This document shows, piece by piece, positions 24,766-32,690 of a stretch of 64,000 nucleotides of DNA. Source of the DNA: Albimonas sp963977235. GTDB lineage: Bacteria; Pseudomonadota; Alphaproteobacteria; Rhodobacterales; Rhodobacteraceae. The stretch covers positions 1 to 64,000 of the forward strand of contig NZ_CAXBOD010000012.1 in NCBI RefSeq assembly GCF_963977235.1, read 5' to 3'. How positions within the stretch are numbered: the stretch's first letter is position 1; the number at the start of each line of letters is the position of its first letter. The notes below the pieces were generated by a model. The model ran no database searches. It had not been told where the DNA came from and saw nothing but the letters and a program-made list of their open reading frames with translations. A program made the translations under genes and the position numbers.

Positions 24766-25142
24766 TTTCGCCCGCCGACGGTCACGGCGTCAGGCGCGCG
24801 CGCCTGAGCTCCCGCCCGTGGTTCCGATCGCTGCGCCGCCCCTCGTCGCTGCTGACGACACGGTCGCGGCGGCCGGCTGACGCGCCTGCTCGCAAACGGC
24901 AAAGAGCGCCCGCGGGCCGGCACGCCCGCGAGCGCTTCCCGATCCGGCCGCGGATCGGGGGTGGAGCCGGGAAACTCGGCGCGCCCCCACGCGCGCCAGC
25001 GCGGCCCATGCCCTCCCGCGCCATTCTGGCGCCTCGCCGACGAACCGCGTCCCACGGGCGGTTCAACGCGCCGGGAGCGACCCGGCGTCGGCGATCGGGG
25101 AGGGCGGGCGGCGGCCAGGTTCCCCGGCCCCGCTCCGCCCCG
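24766..25142. other. 377-bp gap downstream of zapA, rich in hairpins
   Basis: No protein gene supported. Structures: an 18-bp perfect palindrome TCAGGCGCGCGCGCCTGA (24790-24807); a 13-bp stem AGCGCCCGCGGGC/GCCCGCGAGCGCT (24905-24936), followed on the minus strand by CTTTGCCGTTT; CGATCC/GGATCG (24940-24957); GAACCGC/GCGGTTC (25042-25064). In many proteobacteria the 6S RNA gene lies directly after zapA, so this is the place to look for it, but I could not confirm the 6S fold. Confidence 0.4.
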
Positions 25143-25895
25143 TCAGTCCTTGACGATGCGGAGATTCGGTCGACGGCTCGCACCCCGGGGGCCGGAGGCG
25201 GCGCCATCGCCCTCGATCGCGGTCAGACGGGGCCGCGCATCCTGCGCGCCCACGCCCCGCGAGAACGCCGACGTCGGCGCGGCAAAGCCGGTCGCGTCGG
25301 TGAAATCGGCGACGCCCAGCGGATCGGCGAAGCGACGCTCCGGATCCTCGCGGCGCAGCTCGGGGTCGGTCTCGATCGGAGTCAGCCGCGCGCCGAGGCA
25401 GCGCAGGCGCAGCGGCGGCGCCACCCGGCGGCGCGGGCCCTCGGCCTCGAGGTTCACGCAGCCGATCACCCGCGCGAGGTCCCCGATCTCGGAGCGCAGC
25501 GGCAGCAGCAGCGCCTCGCCCGGCCAGTCGGTTCCCGCGCCGTCCAGGGCCCGCAGCCTCATCACCCCGATCCCCGGCGTGCGCAGAACCCGGCGGGCGA
25601 GGTCGGGCATCTCGACCTCGTGACCCGGCGCCATCACCGTCTCGGCGACGCAGCCGCGGGCCTCCATGCCCAGCCACTCGCACAGCCGCGTGCCGGCGAG
25701 CCGGAAGCGCATCTGGCCGTTGTCGAGGGCTTCGAGGATGAACATCGTTTCGAGCGAACCGGAAATCCGGCGCGGGTCGACCTCCGACCGGCACGGCGCG
25801 TCGCGGCCGGCCCTCAGGTCGTTCCAGTAGCGGTACAGGGCCTGGGTGTTCGGATGGTCCATGACGCTTTCGATTTTGCGGTAATTTCTTATCAT
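25143..25895 (-). CDS. PAS-domain (PAS_5 type) protein
   Basis: 250 residues. The N-terminal two thirds match the PAS_5 family common in alphaproteobacteria: HPNTQALYRYWNDLRAGRDAPCRSEVDPRRI, then a PAS-like core FILEALDNGQMRFRLAGTRLCEWLGMEARG and LLLPLRSEIGDLARVIGCVNLE. The C-terminal part is poorly conserved. There is no output domain, so it may be a single-domain sensor or adaptor; the ligand is unknown. ATG 25895 (MIRNYRK...) and ATG 25862 (MDHPNTQ...) are both possible starts. Upstream, a low-GC region carries a CtrA-like motif. Confidence 0.75.
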   Translation of the reverse strand: MIRNYRKIESVMDHPNTQALYRYWNDLRAGRDAPCRSEVDPRRISGSLETMFILEALDNGQMRFRLAGTRLCEWLGMEARGCVAETVMAPGHEVEMPDLARRVLRTPGIGVMRLRALDGAGTDWPGEALLLPLRSEIGDLARVIGCVNLEAEGPRRRVAPPLRLRCLGARLTPIETDPELRREDPERRFADPLGVADFTDATGFAAPTSAFSRGVGAQDARPRLTAIEGDGAASGPRGASRRPNLRIVKD

Positions 25896-26217
25896 TTCCA
25901 CCCGTCCCGATCCAGTCCTCATGGAATTCACGGACCCCACCGCGAAATTCGCCTGCTCCAAGGCCCGGGGCGCGTCGACCTGCGTCGTCACCCCGTCCTC
26001 TCTGTCTCTAATTTGCAGCGAATCTTCGCCGGACGGGAGCGACGAGAAGGTTAACGATTTGCTAATCGTCCTTAACGGGGACCGGAGCGCGCGAAGACGG
26101 TGTTTTCGTCGGGCCGGAACGCGCGGCGGCGCGCGGGTCGGTTGCCCGGCCCGCGGCCCGCGGCTATGGTCCGCCCGCCCGCAAATGCCGGGCGCGCGAT
26201 TTTCCAGAGGGTCGCCG
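25896..26217. promoter_or_regulatory. Divergent promoter region with degenerate CtrA-like site
   Basis: Between the PAS gene and yicC. A low-GC patch at 26049-26077 contains GTTAACGAT and ATCGTCCTTAAC as an imperfect inverted repeat. Read on the minus strand it gives TTAG-N7-TTAAC, one base from the CtrA consensus TTAA-N7-TTAAC. Several other AT-rich spots (25868-25900, 25998-26030) could be -10 regions. No gene is visible in the gap. Confidence 0.4.
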
Positions 26218-27123
26218 ATGCAGAGCATGACCGGCTTCGCCGCCGCCGAAGGGGGCGAAGCCCAGCTGACCTGGCGGTGGGAGCTGCGCTCGGTGAACGG
26301 GCGCGGGCTCGATCTGCGCTGGCACGGGCCCGAGGGCCGCGACGCGATCGAGCGCGCCTTCCGCGAGGCGGTGAAGGCGCGGCTGGCGCGGGGCTCGGTC
26401 TCGGCGAGCCTGCGGCTGTCGCGTCGCCCGGGGGCGGTCACGGCCCAGATCAACGAGGCGGCGCTGGCCACGGCGCTCGCGACCGCCGCCCGGGTCTCGG
26501 CCGCCGCGCGGGAGGCGGGCTTCGCCGTCGCGCCGCTGTCGGTGGAGGCGCTGATGGCCCGCCCCGGCGTGCTGGAGGCCGCCGAGATCGAGGAGGACGA
26601 TCCCGCCCGCCGCGTGGCGCAGGAGGCCGCGATGCTCGCCGACGGGGAGCTGGCGCTCGAGTCGCTGGCCGCAGCGCGGGCCGAGGAGGGGGCGCGACTG
26701 CGCGAGATACTCGCGACCCAGGTCGACCGGGTCGCTTCCCTGACCGACGAGGCCGAAGCCGCCGCCGCCGCGCGCGCGACGCAGGCCGGCCCGGCCCTGA
26801 CCCGCAAGGTCGAGGCGCTGGTCGCCGCCGGCGCGCCCGCCGAGGTCGGCGCGGAACGTCTGGCTCAGGAGCTGGCGCTGCTGGCGGTGAAGGGCGACGT
26901 GCGCGAGGAGCTCGACCGCCTGCGCGCCCACGTCGCCGCCGCGCGCGACCTGCTGGCCGCGCAGGGTCCGGTGGGCCGGCGCCTCGAGTTCCTGGTGCAG
27001 GAGTTCAACCGCGAGGCCAACACCCTGTGCTCGAAGGCCGATTTCACGGCGCTGACCGCGGCGGGGCTGGAGCTGAAGACGGTGATCGACCAGATGCGCG
27101 AGCAGGCGCAGAACGTCGAATGA
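26218..27123 (+). CDS. yicC: YicC family endoribonuclease
   Basis: 301 residues. YicC proteins are endoribonucleases; the E. coli member acts in RNA turnover. It begins with the canonical MQSMTGFAAAEG, followed by WELRSVNGRGLDLRWHGP. The C-terminal part GDVREELDRLRAHVAAARDLL, GRRLEFLVQEFNREANTLCSKA and the final MREQAQNVE are strongly conserved in the family and probably form the active site. The start at 26218 was chosen because MQSMTGF is the family N-terminus, although the frame is open further upstream. The yicC-gmk order is widely conserved. Confidence 0.92.
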   Translation: MQSMTGFAAAEGGEAQLTWRWELRSVNGRGLDLRWHGPEGRDAIERAFREAVKARLARGSVSASLRLSRRPGAVTAQINEAALATALATAARVSAAAREAGFAVAPLSVEALMARPGVLEAAEIEEDDPARRVAQEAAMLADGELALESLAAARAEEGARLREILATQVDRVASLTDEAEAAAAARATQAGPALTRKVEALVAAGAPAEVGAERLAQELALLAVKGDVREELDRLRAHVAAARDLLAAQGPVGRRLEFLVQEFNREANTLCSKADFTALTAAGLELKTVIDQMREQAQNVE

Positions 27124-27206
27124 CGACGCGGGCGGCGGCTGCGCCGCGCGCGACCCCCCGGGGGCGGGGATGCGGGGACAGTCACGGGAGGCCGCGGGAC
27201 GCGACG

Positions 27207-27944
27207 ATGACCGGCACGGCGGACATGACCAAGACCCAGACGGGATCGCAGAGCGCTGCGCGCGCGCCCGAGAGCCCGGTGGCCCAGGCCCGCCGCGCGG
27301 CGGACGCGCGGCGGGGGCTGCTGTTCATTCTCTCCTCGCCCTCGGGGGCGGGGAAATCCACGCTCTCGCGGCGGATCCTGGCCAACGACGGGGGGTTCGA
27401 GTTCTCGGTCTCGGCCACCACCCGCCCGCCGCGGCCGGGGGAGGAGGACGGGCGGGAGTATCACTTCCTCGACCGCGATCGCTTCGAGGCGATGATCGGG
27501 GCGGGCGAGTTCCTGGAGCACGCCGAGGTGTTCGGCAATTTCTACGGCACGCCGCGTGCGCCGGTCGAGGCGGCGCTGGCCTCGGGGCGCGACGTGATTT
27601 TCGACGTGGACTGGCAGGGCGGGCAGCAGCTGCGCAACTCGGTCCTGAAGGACGCGGTTGTGTCGGTGTTCATCCTGCCGCCCTCGATCGCGGAGCTGGA
27701 GCGGCGGCTGCGGGCGCGGGGCCAGGATTCGGCCGAGGTGATCGGCGCGCGCATGGCCCGCGCGATGGACGAGATCAGCCACTGGGACGCCTACGACTAT
27801 GTGTTGATCAACGACGACCTGGATCGATGCGAATCCGAGATCCGCGGGATTCTGGCGGCCGAGCGGCTGGCCCGCGCGCGCCGTCCGGGGCTGGTGGGCT
27901 TCGTGCAGGCGCTGAACCGGGAATTTCAGGAGAGGATGCGATGA
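27207..27944 (+). CDS. gmk: Guanylate kinase
   Basis: 245 residues, cytoplasmic, GMP + ATP to GDP + ADP. After about 35 non-conserved residues the P-loop is SSPSGAGKST; then TTRPPRPGEEDGREYHFL and the GMP-binding EHAEVFGNFYGTP, DVIFDVDWQGGQQL, FILPPSIAELERRLRARG and the lid. The N-terminal extension is longer than usual (E. coli Gmk is 207 residues); ATG 27225 would shorten it by six residues and the choice is not certain. It ends in ATGA overlap with the carbonic anhydrase gene. Confidence 0.94.
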   Translation: MTGTADMTKTQTGSQSAARAPESPVAQARRAADARRGLLFILSSPSGAGKSTLSRRILANDGGFEFSVSATTRPPRPGEEDGREYHFLDRDRFEAMIGAGEFLEHAEVFGNFYGTPRAPVEAALASGRDVIFDVDWQGGQQLRNSVLKDAVVSVFILPPSIAELERRLRARGQDSAEVIGARMARAMDEISHWDAYDYVLINDDLDRCESEIRGILAAERLARARRPGLVGFVQALNREFQERMR

Positions 27945-28468
27945 CCGTCTATGCCCTTGGCGACCGAGTGCCCGAACTGCCCGAGGACGGCGACGTCTGG
28001 GTTGCGCCCGGCGCCCATGTGATGGGCAGCGTGCGGCTGGGCCGGGGCGTCTCGATCTGGTTCGGCGCGGTGCTGCGCGGGGACAAGGAGTGGTTGAGCG
28101 TCGGCGCAGGCTCGAACATCCAGGACGGCACGATCTGCCATGCGGATCCGGGCGTGCCGCTGAGCGTGGGCGAGAACGTGACGGTGGGGCACAACGCGAT
28201 CATCCACGGCTGCACGATCGGCGACGGTTCGTTGATCGGGATGGGGGCGACGGTGCTGAACGGGGCGAAGATCGGCAAGGGCTGCCTGATCGGCGCCAAC
28301 GCCCTGGTGACCGAGGGCAAGGAGATCCCCGACGGCTGGATGGCCGTCGGCGCGCCGGCCAAGCCGGTGCGCGAGCTGACCGAGGCCGAGAAGGCGGGGC
28401 TGCTCGATTCGGCGCGCCGCTACCAGGAGAACAGCCGGCAGTTCCGCGACAGCCTGACGCCGCTCTGA
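27941..28468 (+). CDS. Gamma-carbonic anhydrase family protein
   Basis: 175 residues forming a left-handed beta-helix of hexapeptide repeats (for example ILE-type turns around GSNIQDGTICHADPG, VTVGHNAIIHGCTIG, SLIGMGATVLNGAKIG). The metal-ligand histidines of the family are visible at CHAD, GHNAIIHGC. Such proteins bind zinc or iron and may hydrate CO2, but several homologues are inactive as enzymes. The C-terminus is helical. It is translationally coupled to gmk by a 4-nt overlap. Confidence 0.88.
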   Translation: MTVYALGDRVPELPEDGDVWVAPGAHVMGSVRLGRGVSIWFGAVLRGDKEWLSVGAGSNIQDGTICHADPGVPLSVGENVTVGHNAIIHGCTIGDGSLIGMGATVLNGAKIGKGCLIGANALVTEGKEIPDGWMAVGAPAKPVRELTEAEKAGLLDSARRYQENSRQFRDSLTPL

Positions 28469-28473
28469 CGGCG

Positions 28474-28530
28474 CGGGCGGCCCTCGCGTCGCCTGCGGCT
28501 CCGCATCGCCCCGCCCGGCCGTCCCCCTCG
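28474..28530 (+). repeat. 57-bp dispersed intergenic repeat, copy A
   Basis: Starts CGGGCGGCCCTCGCGTC and ends GCCGTCCCCCTCG. It is 51/57 identical, with no gaps, to copy B at 32410-32466 in the same orientation. Four of the six differences are two GC/CG swaps (positions 18-19 and 25-26) that keep a small stem GCC-TGC-GGC versus CGC-TGC-GCG. It lies 5 nt downstream of the carbonic anhydrase gene, before the convergent chpT. Confidence 0.65.
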
Positions 28531-28750
28531 GGGGGCTCCGGGGCGGGCCGGCGCGCTTCGGGGTCGGAGGGCCGCGGCAGGGCTGCGGCGTCAGGGACGG
28601 GGCCTCGGGGAGGGGGTTTCAGGGAGGGGGCGTCGAAGCGGCGGGGCCGCGGGCGGATTCCTGCGCGGGGGCGCCTGGCGCGGGAGCAAGCAAGCCCCGG
28701 GCCTCCGGGTGCGGGCGGCGAGCGCGAGGCTTCTTGCGCGCGGGGCGCGA

Positions 28751-29509
28751 TCACATTCCGGGCGGCAGCAGCGCGGTCAGCGTCAGCGAGCCTTCGGCGG
28801 CGGCGAACCCCAGCCGCGCCTCGCTGGCGCGGGCGTGGGCGGCGGCGGCGACATAGTGAACCTCCCGCGGGGCGGGGGGCGCCTCGGCCGGGCGGCCGGC
28901 CAGCCAGTCGGCGGCCCCTGGCGCGGGCGTGGCCGTGGGCCCCTCCGCCGTCAGGGTGATCGCAAGGCCCGCGTCGCCCGGCGTCGTCTCGACCCGCACC
29001 AGCCCGCCGCGGGGCAGGGAGGAGACGGCGATCTGCATGAAGTTGAACATCAGCCGGGCGGCGGCGCGGGTGATCTCGGTTCCCTGCACGGCCCAGTCGA
29101 GGTCGGGACGCTGGAACTCGAACCAGGCGCGCGCGGTGCGCTGGGCGGCCGGGACGCCCAGCAGGTCGCCCGGGGGCGCCGCGCCAAAGGCGATGCGCAG
29201 GAACTGCAGGTAGGCGCTGGCCATGTCGGCGCTGCGCGAGATCAGCTGCAGCTCGGTCCCCTCGGCGCCACGGTCGATCTCGCGCAGCAGTTCGACTCCG
29301 TTGCCGATGGCTCCGACCGGCGATATCAGGTCATGGCAGATGCGCGAGCACAGCAGCGCCGCGAAATCCTCGGGCGCAAGGCCGGCCATCGCACCCTCGC
29401 CGGGAAGCGCGGCCTCGGGCGGGGCAGGCGCGGCCCGACGCTCGCCCGAGGCGGCCGGCGCTGCGGGCGCCGAGCGCGCGAAGGGGTCCGTCGACCAGGG
29501 GTCCGTCAT
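28751..29509 (-). CDS. chpT: Histidine phosphotransferase ChpT
   Basis: 252 residues. ChpT is the dimeric phosphotransferase that relays phosphate from the CckA hybrid kinase to CtrA (and CpdR), controlling cell cycle or motility in alphaproteobacteria. The phospho-acceptor helix is FAALLCSRICHDLISPVGAIGNGVELL, with His59 as acceptor. A degenerate ATPase-like C-terminal domain follows (RLMFNFMQIAVSSLPRGGLVRV), without a full ATP-binding set. Residues 1 to about 40 form an Ala/Pro-rich extension beyond the usual start. It is divergent from the DUF3553 gene with 54 bp between starts, a familiar pairing. Confidence 0.9.
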   Translation of the reverse strand: MTDPWSTDPFARSAPAAPAASGERRAAPAPPEAALPGEGAMAGLAPEDFAALLCSRICHDLISPVGAIGNGVELLREIDRGAEGTELQLISRSADMASAYLQFLRIAFGAAPPGDLLGVPAAQRTARAWFEFQRPDLDWAVQGTEITRAAARLMFNFMQIAVSSLPRGGLVRVETTPGDAGLAITLTAEGPTATPAPGAADWLAGRPAEAPPAPREVHYVAAAAHARASEARLGFAAAEGSLTLTALLPPGM

Positions 29510-29563
29510 GACGCGCCTTTCCTCAGGATACGGGACCCCGACGCTGATGGGACAGGGTTAAGA

Positions 29564-29734
29564 ATGAATGAACACCTCGAACCCGGCGACCGCGTGAAGC
29601 TGCCCGGCGCCCCGGACTGGGGGGTTGGGCAGGTGCAGTCGGTGATCGGCGCCCGCATCACGGTCAACTTCGAGAACGCCGGCAAGCAGGTCATCGACGG
29701 CTCCCGCGTGGACCTTGAGGTCGTCTACGACTGA
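29564..29734 (+). CDS. DUF3553 family small protein
   Basis: 56 residues, MNEHLEPGDRVKLPGAPDWGVGQVQSV..., a compact beta-rich domain with the GDRV and WGVGQVQS motifs typical of DUF3553 (SH3-like). Function is unknown. The ATG at 29564 follows AGGGTTAAGA. It is divergent from chpT and followed by 164 bp before olsB. Confidence 0.85.
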   Translation: MNEHLEPGDRVKLPGAPDWGVGQVQSVIGARITVNFENAGKQVIDGSRVDLEVVYD

Positions 29735-29826
29735 CGCAGCGTCCGTCGCGGGATCGCCCCTGTCAACCGGCGCCCCGCCTGCACCCGCCTGCGACGGTTC
29801 GATGACAGCGCGTCGGCCCCGACCCG

Positions 29827-29845
29827 TTGCGCCGCACCGGCGCAA
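29827..29845. promoter_or_regulatory. Inverted repeat upstream of olsB
   Basis: Perfect repeat TTGCGCC-GCACC-GGCGCAA, 53 bp before the olsB start. It could be an operator or a small hairpin in the leader. No regulator is known to me for this sequence. Confidence 0.4.
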
Positions 29846-29898
29846 TGCATATGGTCCGCCGCGCGCGCCGAGACGGGCGCGGCGGCTGGAGCTTCGGA

Positions 29899-30759
29899 AT
29901 GGAGATCGACGCGGGTCGGTTCACGGTCCGCCTGGCGCGGGACGAGCAGGATATCGCTGCCGCCCAGCGTTTGCGCTACCGAGTGTTCGTGGAAGAGCTG
30001 GGCGCCTCCGCCAGCGACGAGGAGCGCGCCCTGCGGCGGGAGATCGACGAGTACGATCCCCACTTCGAGCACCTGATCCTGATCGACAAGGAAACCCGCT
30101 CCGACGACCCGCTTGACCGGGTCGCGGGCGCCTATCGTCTCATGACCACCACGCGGGCGAAGGCGGGGATCGGGTTCTACGGCCAGACCGAATACGACCT
30201 GAGCCTGCTGGAGACCTGCGGGCGCGACGCGGTCGAGCTCGGCCGCTCCTGCGTCGGGGCCGAGGTGCGGGGCGGGGCGGCGATGCATCTGCTCTGGACC
30301 GGGCTGGGCGAGTTCGTGACGGCCCGCAAGATCGAGATCATGTTCGGCGTCGCCTCGTTCCACGGGGCCGACCCCGAGCCGCTGGCCCATGCGCTGAGCT
30401 TCCTGCATCACAATCACCTGGCCCCCGAGGACCTGCGCGTGCGGGCGCGGCCCGAGAACTACGCCGCCATGGATCTGCTGCCCGCAGACGAGGTCGACCG
30501 CAAGCAGGCCGCGCGCCAGATCCCGGCGCTGATCAAGGCCTACCTGCGGCTGGGCGGCTTCGTGGGCGAGGGCGCCTGGGTGGATCACGACTTCAACACG
30601 GTCGACGTCTGCCTGCTGATGGACACCGCCCGGATGGTCGCCCGCTATCGCGACTTCTACGGCAAGGAGGCCAAGCCCGCCGCAGGCCGCGGAGGGGCGA
30701 TGGCGATCCCGGGCGCCGGGTCCGGAGACAAGGCCGGGGGAGAGGGCGCGGGCGCGTGA
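29899..30759 (+). CDS. olsB: L-ornithine N-alpha-acyltransferase OlsB
   Basis: 286 residues of the GNAT-like fold. It makes lyso-ornithine lipid from ornithine and a 3-hydroxyacyl-ACP at the inner membrane. It shows RLRYRVFVEELGA, HLILIDKE, GAYRLM, GFYGQTEYDLSLL, AVELGRSCV, FGVASFHGADPEPLAHALSFLHHNHL and the C-terminal VDHDFNTVDVCLLMDT; this set is specific to OlsB. A Gly/Ala-rich tail follows. ATG 29899 has GGAG 8 nt upstream. It overlaps olsA by 4 nt (GTGA), so the two steps are made together. Confidence 0.93.
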   Translation: MEIDAGRFTVRLARDEQDIAAAQRLRYRVFVEELGASASDEERALRREIDEYDPHFEHLILIDKETRSDDPLDRVAGAYRLMTTTRAKAGIGFYGQTEYDLSLLETCGRDAVELGRSCVGAEVRGGAAMHLLWTGLGEFVTARKIEIMFGVASFHGADPEPLAHALSFLHHNHLAPEDLRVRARPENYAAMDLLPADEVDRKQAARQIPALIKAYLRLGGFVGEGAWVDHDFNTVDVCLLMDTARMVARYRDFYGKEAKPAAGRGGAMAIPGAGSGDKAGGEGAGA

Positions 30760-31598
30760 GCGATCCGGTCTCGGACTTCTCCTGGGCCGGCCCGCCGCCG
30801 CCGCCGCTGCCCCGACCGACCGCGTGGGGGGTGATCGCCGCCTATGCGCGACTGGTGCTGGCGGTGCTGGTCACCGGGGTGCTGCTGTCGATCTATCTGA
30901 TCTTCAAGGGGATCGAACGTCTGGTCCCCGCGTTGCGCGCGCGCGATCGGGTGCAGCGGGCGTGGGCGCGCGCCATGGCGGGCCTCGTCGGTCTGAGCGT
31001 CCGCGTGACCGGAGAGCCGATGGCCCACGGCGGCGCGCTGGTGGCCAACCACAGCTCGTGGTCGGACATCTTCGTGCTGGTGGGCGCGGCGCGGATGACC
31101 TTCGTCTCCAAGGCCGAGGTGCGTGACTGGCCGGGGGTGGGCTGGATCGCGGCGGTCTGCGGCACGGTGTTCGTCGAACGCAAGCGCTCGGCCGCCAAGG
31201 CCCAGGAGGCGGAGCTGCGCGCGCGGATGCTGGGGGGCGAGCGGCTGCTGTTCTTCCCCGAGGGGACCTCGACCGACAACCGCCGGGTGCTGCCGTTCCG
31301 CTCGACCCTGTTTGCGGCGCTGACGGCCGAGGAGCTGCGCGACGTCGCCTGGGTGCAGCCGGTCTCGGTGGTGTATCGGACCAATCCGGCGACGACGCTG
31401 CCCGACACTTTCTACGGCTGGTGGTCGGACATGGAGTTCGGCCCCCACGTCTGGTCGCTGCTGACGCTGAGCTTCGGGGGCGAGGCGGAGGTGGTGTTCC
31501 ACCCGCCGATCGAGGTGGCCGGGATGCCCGACCGCAAGAAGCTGGCCCAGGCCAGCTGGCAGGCGGTGAACGAGGGGCTGCTCTCGCGTCTGCCCTGA
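30756..31598 (+). CDS. olsA: Lyso-ornithine lipid O-acyltransferase OlsA (PlsC type)
   Basis: 280 residues. It acylates lyso-ornithine lipid to ornithine lipid; PlsC-family enzymes can also acylate lysophosphatidic acid. A single N-terminal transmembrane helix (about residues 25-50) anchors it. The acyltransferase HX4D motif is NHSSWSD (H99, D104), with the substrate-binding FFPEGTS and the later PVSVVY segment. The start is GTG at 30756, overlapping the olsB stop. Together olsBA provide phosphorus-free membrane lipid. Confidence 0.92.
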   Translation: MSDPVSDFSWAGPPPPPLPRPTAWGVIAAYARLVLAVLVTGVLLSIYLIFKGIERLVPALRARDRVQRAWARAMAGLVGLSVRVTGEPMAHGGALVANHSSWSDIFVLVGAARMTFVSKAEVRDWPGVGWIAAVCGTVFVERKRSAAKAQEAELRARMLGGERLLFFPEGTSTDNRRVLPFRSTLFAALTAEELRDVAWVQPVSVVYRTNPATTLPDTFYGWWSDMEFGPHVWSLLTLSFGGEAEVVFHPPIEVAGMPDRKKLAQASWQAVNEGLLSRLP

Positions 31599-31739
31599 AC
31601 GTGCGCGGGCGCACGACCGTCTGCGGCGGCCGCGGGATCCGGGAAATCCGTCCGCCTCCGCGCACGGCCGGGACCCGAGCGCGCCCTGGGCTTGACCCGG
31701 GGCCTCCTGCGATCCGACCGCGCCGGGGGCCCGGCGGGA

Positions 31740-32366
31740 TCAGCCGCGCAGGGCGGCGTCGATGTCCTTGAGATTGGCGACGAGGTCGCCCTCCCAGACC
31801 GAAGCCGCAGGCGCCGCGAAATCGGCGAAGGGGGCGAGGATCGCGGCCTGTGCGGCGTCGATCCCGCCCTCGGCCACCACCGGCACCTCGATCATCTGGG
31901 CCCACCACTCGAACAGCTCCAGCGGCGCGGGCTCGACGGGGCCGGCGGCGGGTTCGGGCACCACGGGGCCGAAGAGGACGTAGTCGGCGCCGGCCTCGCC
32001 CGCGATCATGCCGTCGTGGCGCGAGGCGCCGCAGTCCACGCCCAGGATGGCGTCGGGGCCGATGGCGGCGCGCACCTTCTTCAGGCTGGCGCCGGGCAGG
32101 CTCACCTGCACGCCGTCGAGGCCGAGCGGGCCGACCAGCCCGACATGGTCGCGGATCACCAGGGCGACGTCGGCGGCGTGGCAGATCTCGCGAAGGCGGT
32201 CGGCGGCGCGGCGCAGCTCGGGGTCCGAGGCGCCGGGCATGTCGAGGCGGACGGTGGCCACGAGTCCCGTGGCCAGCGCCGCGGGCAGGGCGGCGGCGAT
32301 GGCGTCGAGCTCCCCGCGCGGCGGGGTGGCCAGGACGAGTCGGGCGGCGTCTTCGGCGTCGGTCAT
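31740..32366 (-). CDS. ThiE-like thiamine phosphate synthase family protein
   Basis: 208 residues, TIM-barrel. It resembles ThiE, which joins HMP diphosphate and thiazole phosphate: CHAADVALVIRDHVGLVGPLGLDGVQVSLPG corresponds to the pyrophosphate-binding region, followed by LGVDCGASRHDGMIAGEAGADYVLFGPV and VPVVAEGGID. The HLGQ-type signature is altered to VQVSLPG, so catalytic activity is not certain; the family also contains TenI-like proteins that do not make the phosphate bond. No other thi gene is nearby. It is apparently alone, with the 57-bp repeat copy B 44 bp upstream of its start. Confidence 0.72.
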   Translation of the reverse strand: MTDAEDAARLVLATPPRGELDAIAAALPAALATGLVATVRLDMPGASDPELRRAADRLREICHAADVALVIRDHVGLVGPLGLDGVQVSLPGASLKKVRAAIGPDAILGVDCGASRHDGMIAGEAGADYVLFGPVVPEPAAGPVEPAPLELFEWWAQMIEVPVVAEGGIDAAQAAILAPFADFAAPAASVWEGDLVANLKDIDAALRG

Positions 32367-32690
32367 GGGGCGTCTCTAGTGCGGAACGGCGCGGAAGGGA
32401 ATATGCGGCCGGGCGGCCCTCGCGTCCGCTGCGCGTCCGCAACGCCCCGCCCTGCCGTCCCCCTCGCAGGCCCGGCGCGGGCGGGGCGCCGCCAGAGGCC
32501 GGGGCGCCGGGCGCCGCGCTTGCAACGCCGCGCGCGACGCGGCCGGGAGCGTGACGTCGCCGCCGGCCCGCGCAGGCGCGGCGAGGGTTGGGAGCGAGCC
32601 GCGGAGTGTCCGTGTCGGCGCGGGCGGAAGCGGACCCGCGCGGGGGCGGCGAGGGATGGGATGACGGCCGCGGGACCGGACGAGGGCGCC
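32367..32690. other. 324-bp gap holding repeat copy B
   Basis: Between the ThiE-like gene and the XRE regulator, both leftward. Apart from the 57-bp repeat it holds only GC-rich sequence with small inverted repeats (for example GGGGCGCC-type). I see no gene and no clear promoter. Confidence 0.4.
32410..32466 (+). repeat. 57-bp dispersed intergenic repeat, copy B
   Basis: Ungapped partner of copy A (28474-28530): 51 of 57 bases identical. It contains TGCG-CGTC-CGCA as a small hairpin where copy A has TGCG-GCTC-CGCA. It lies upstream of the ThiE-like gene. Confidence 0.65.

Noticed and set aside
29735..29898. tRNA-like GGTTCGA segment before olsB
   Set aside because: There is no cloverleaf or acceptor stem around it; only a simple inverted repeat is present.
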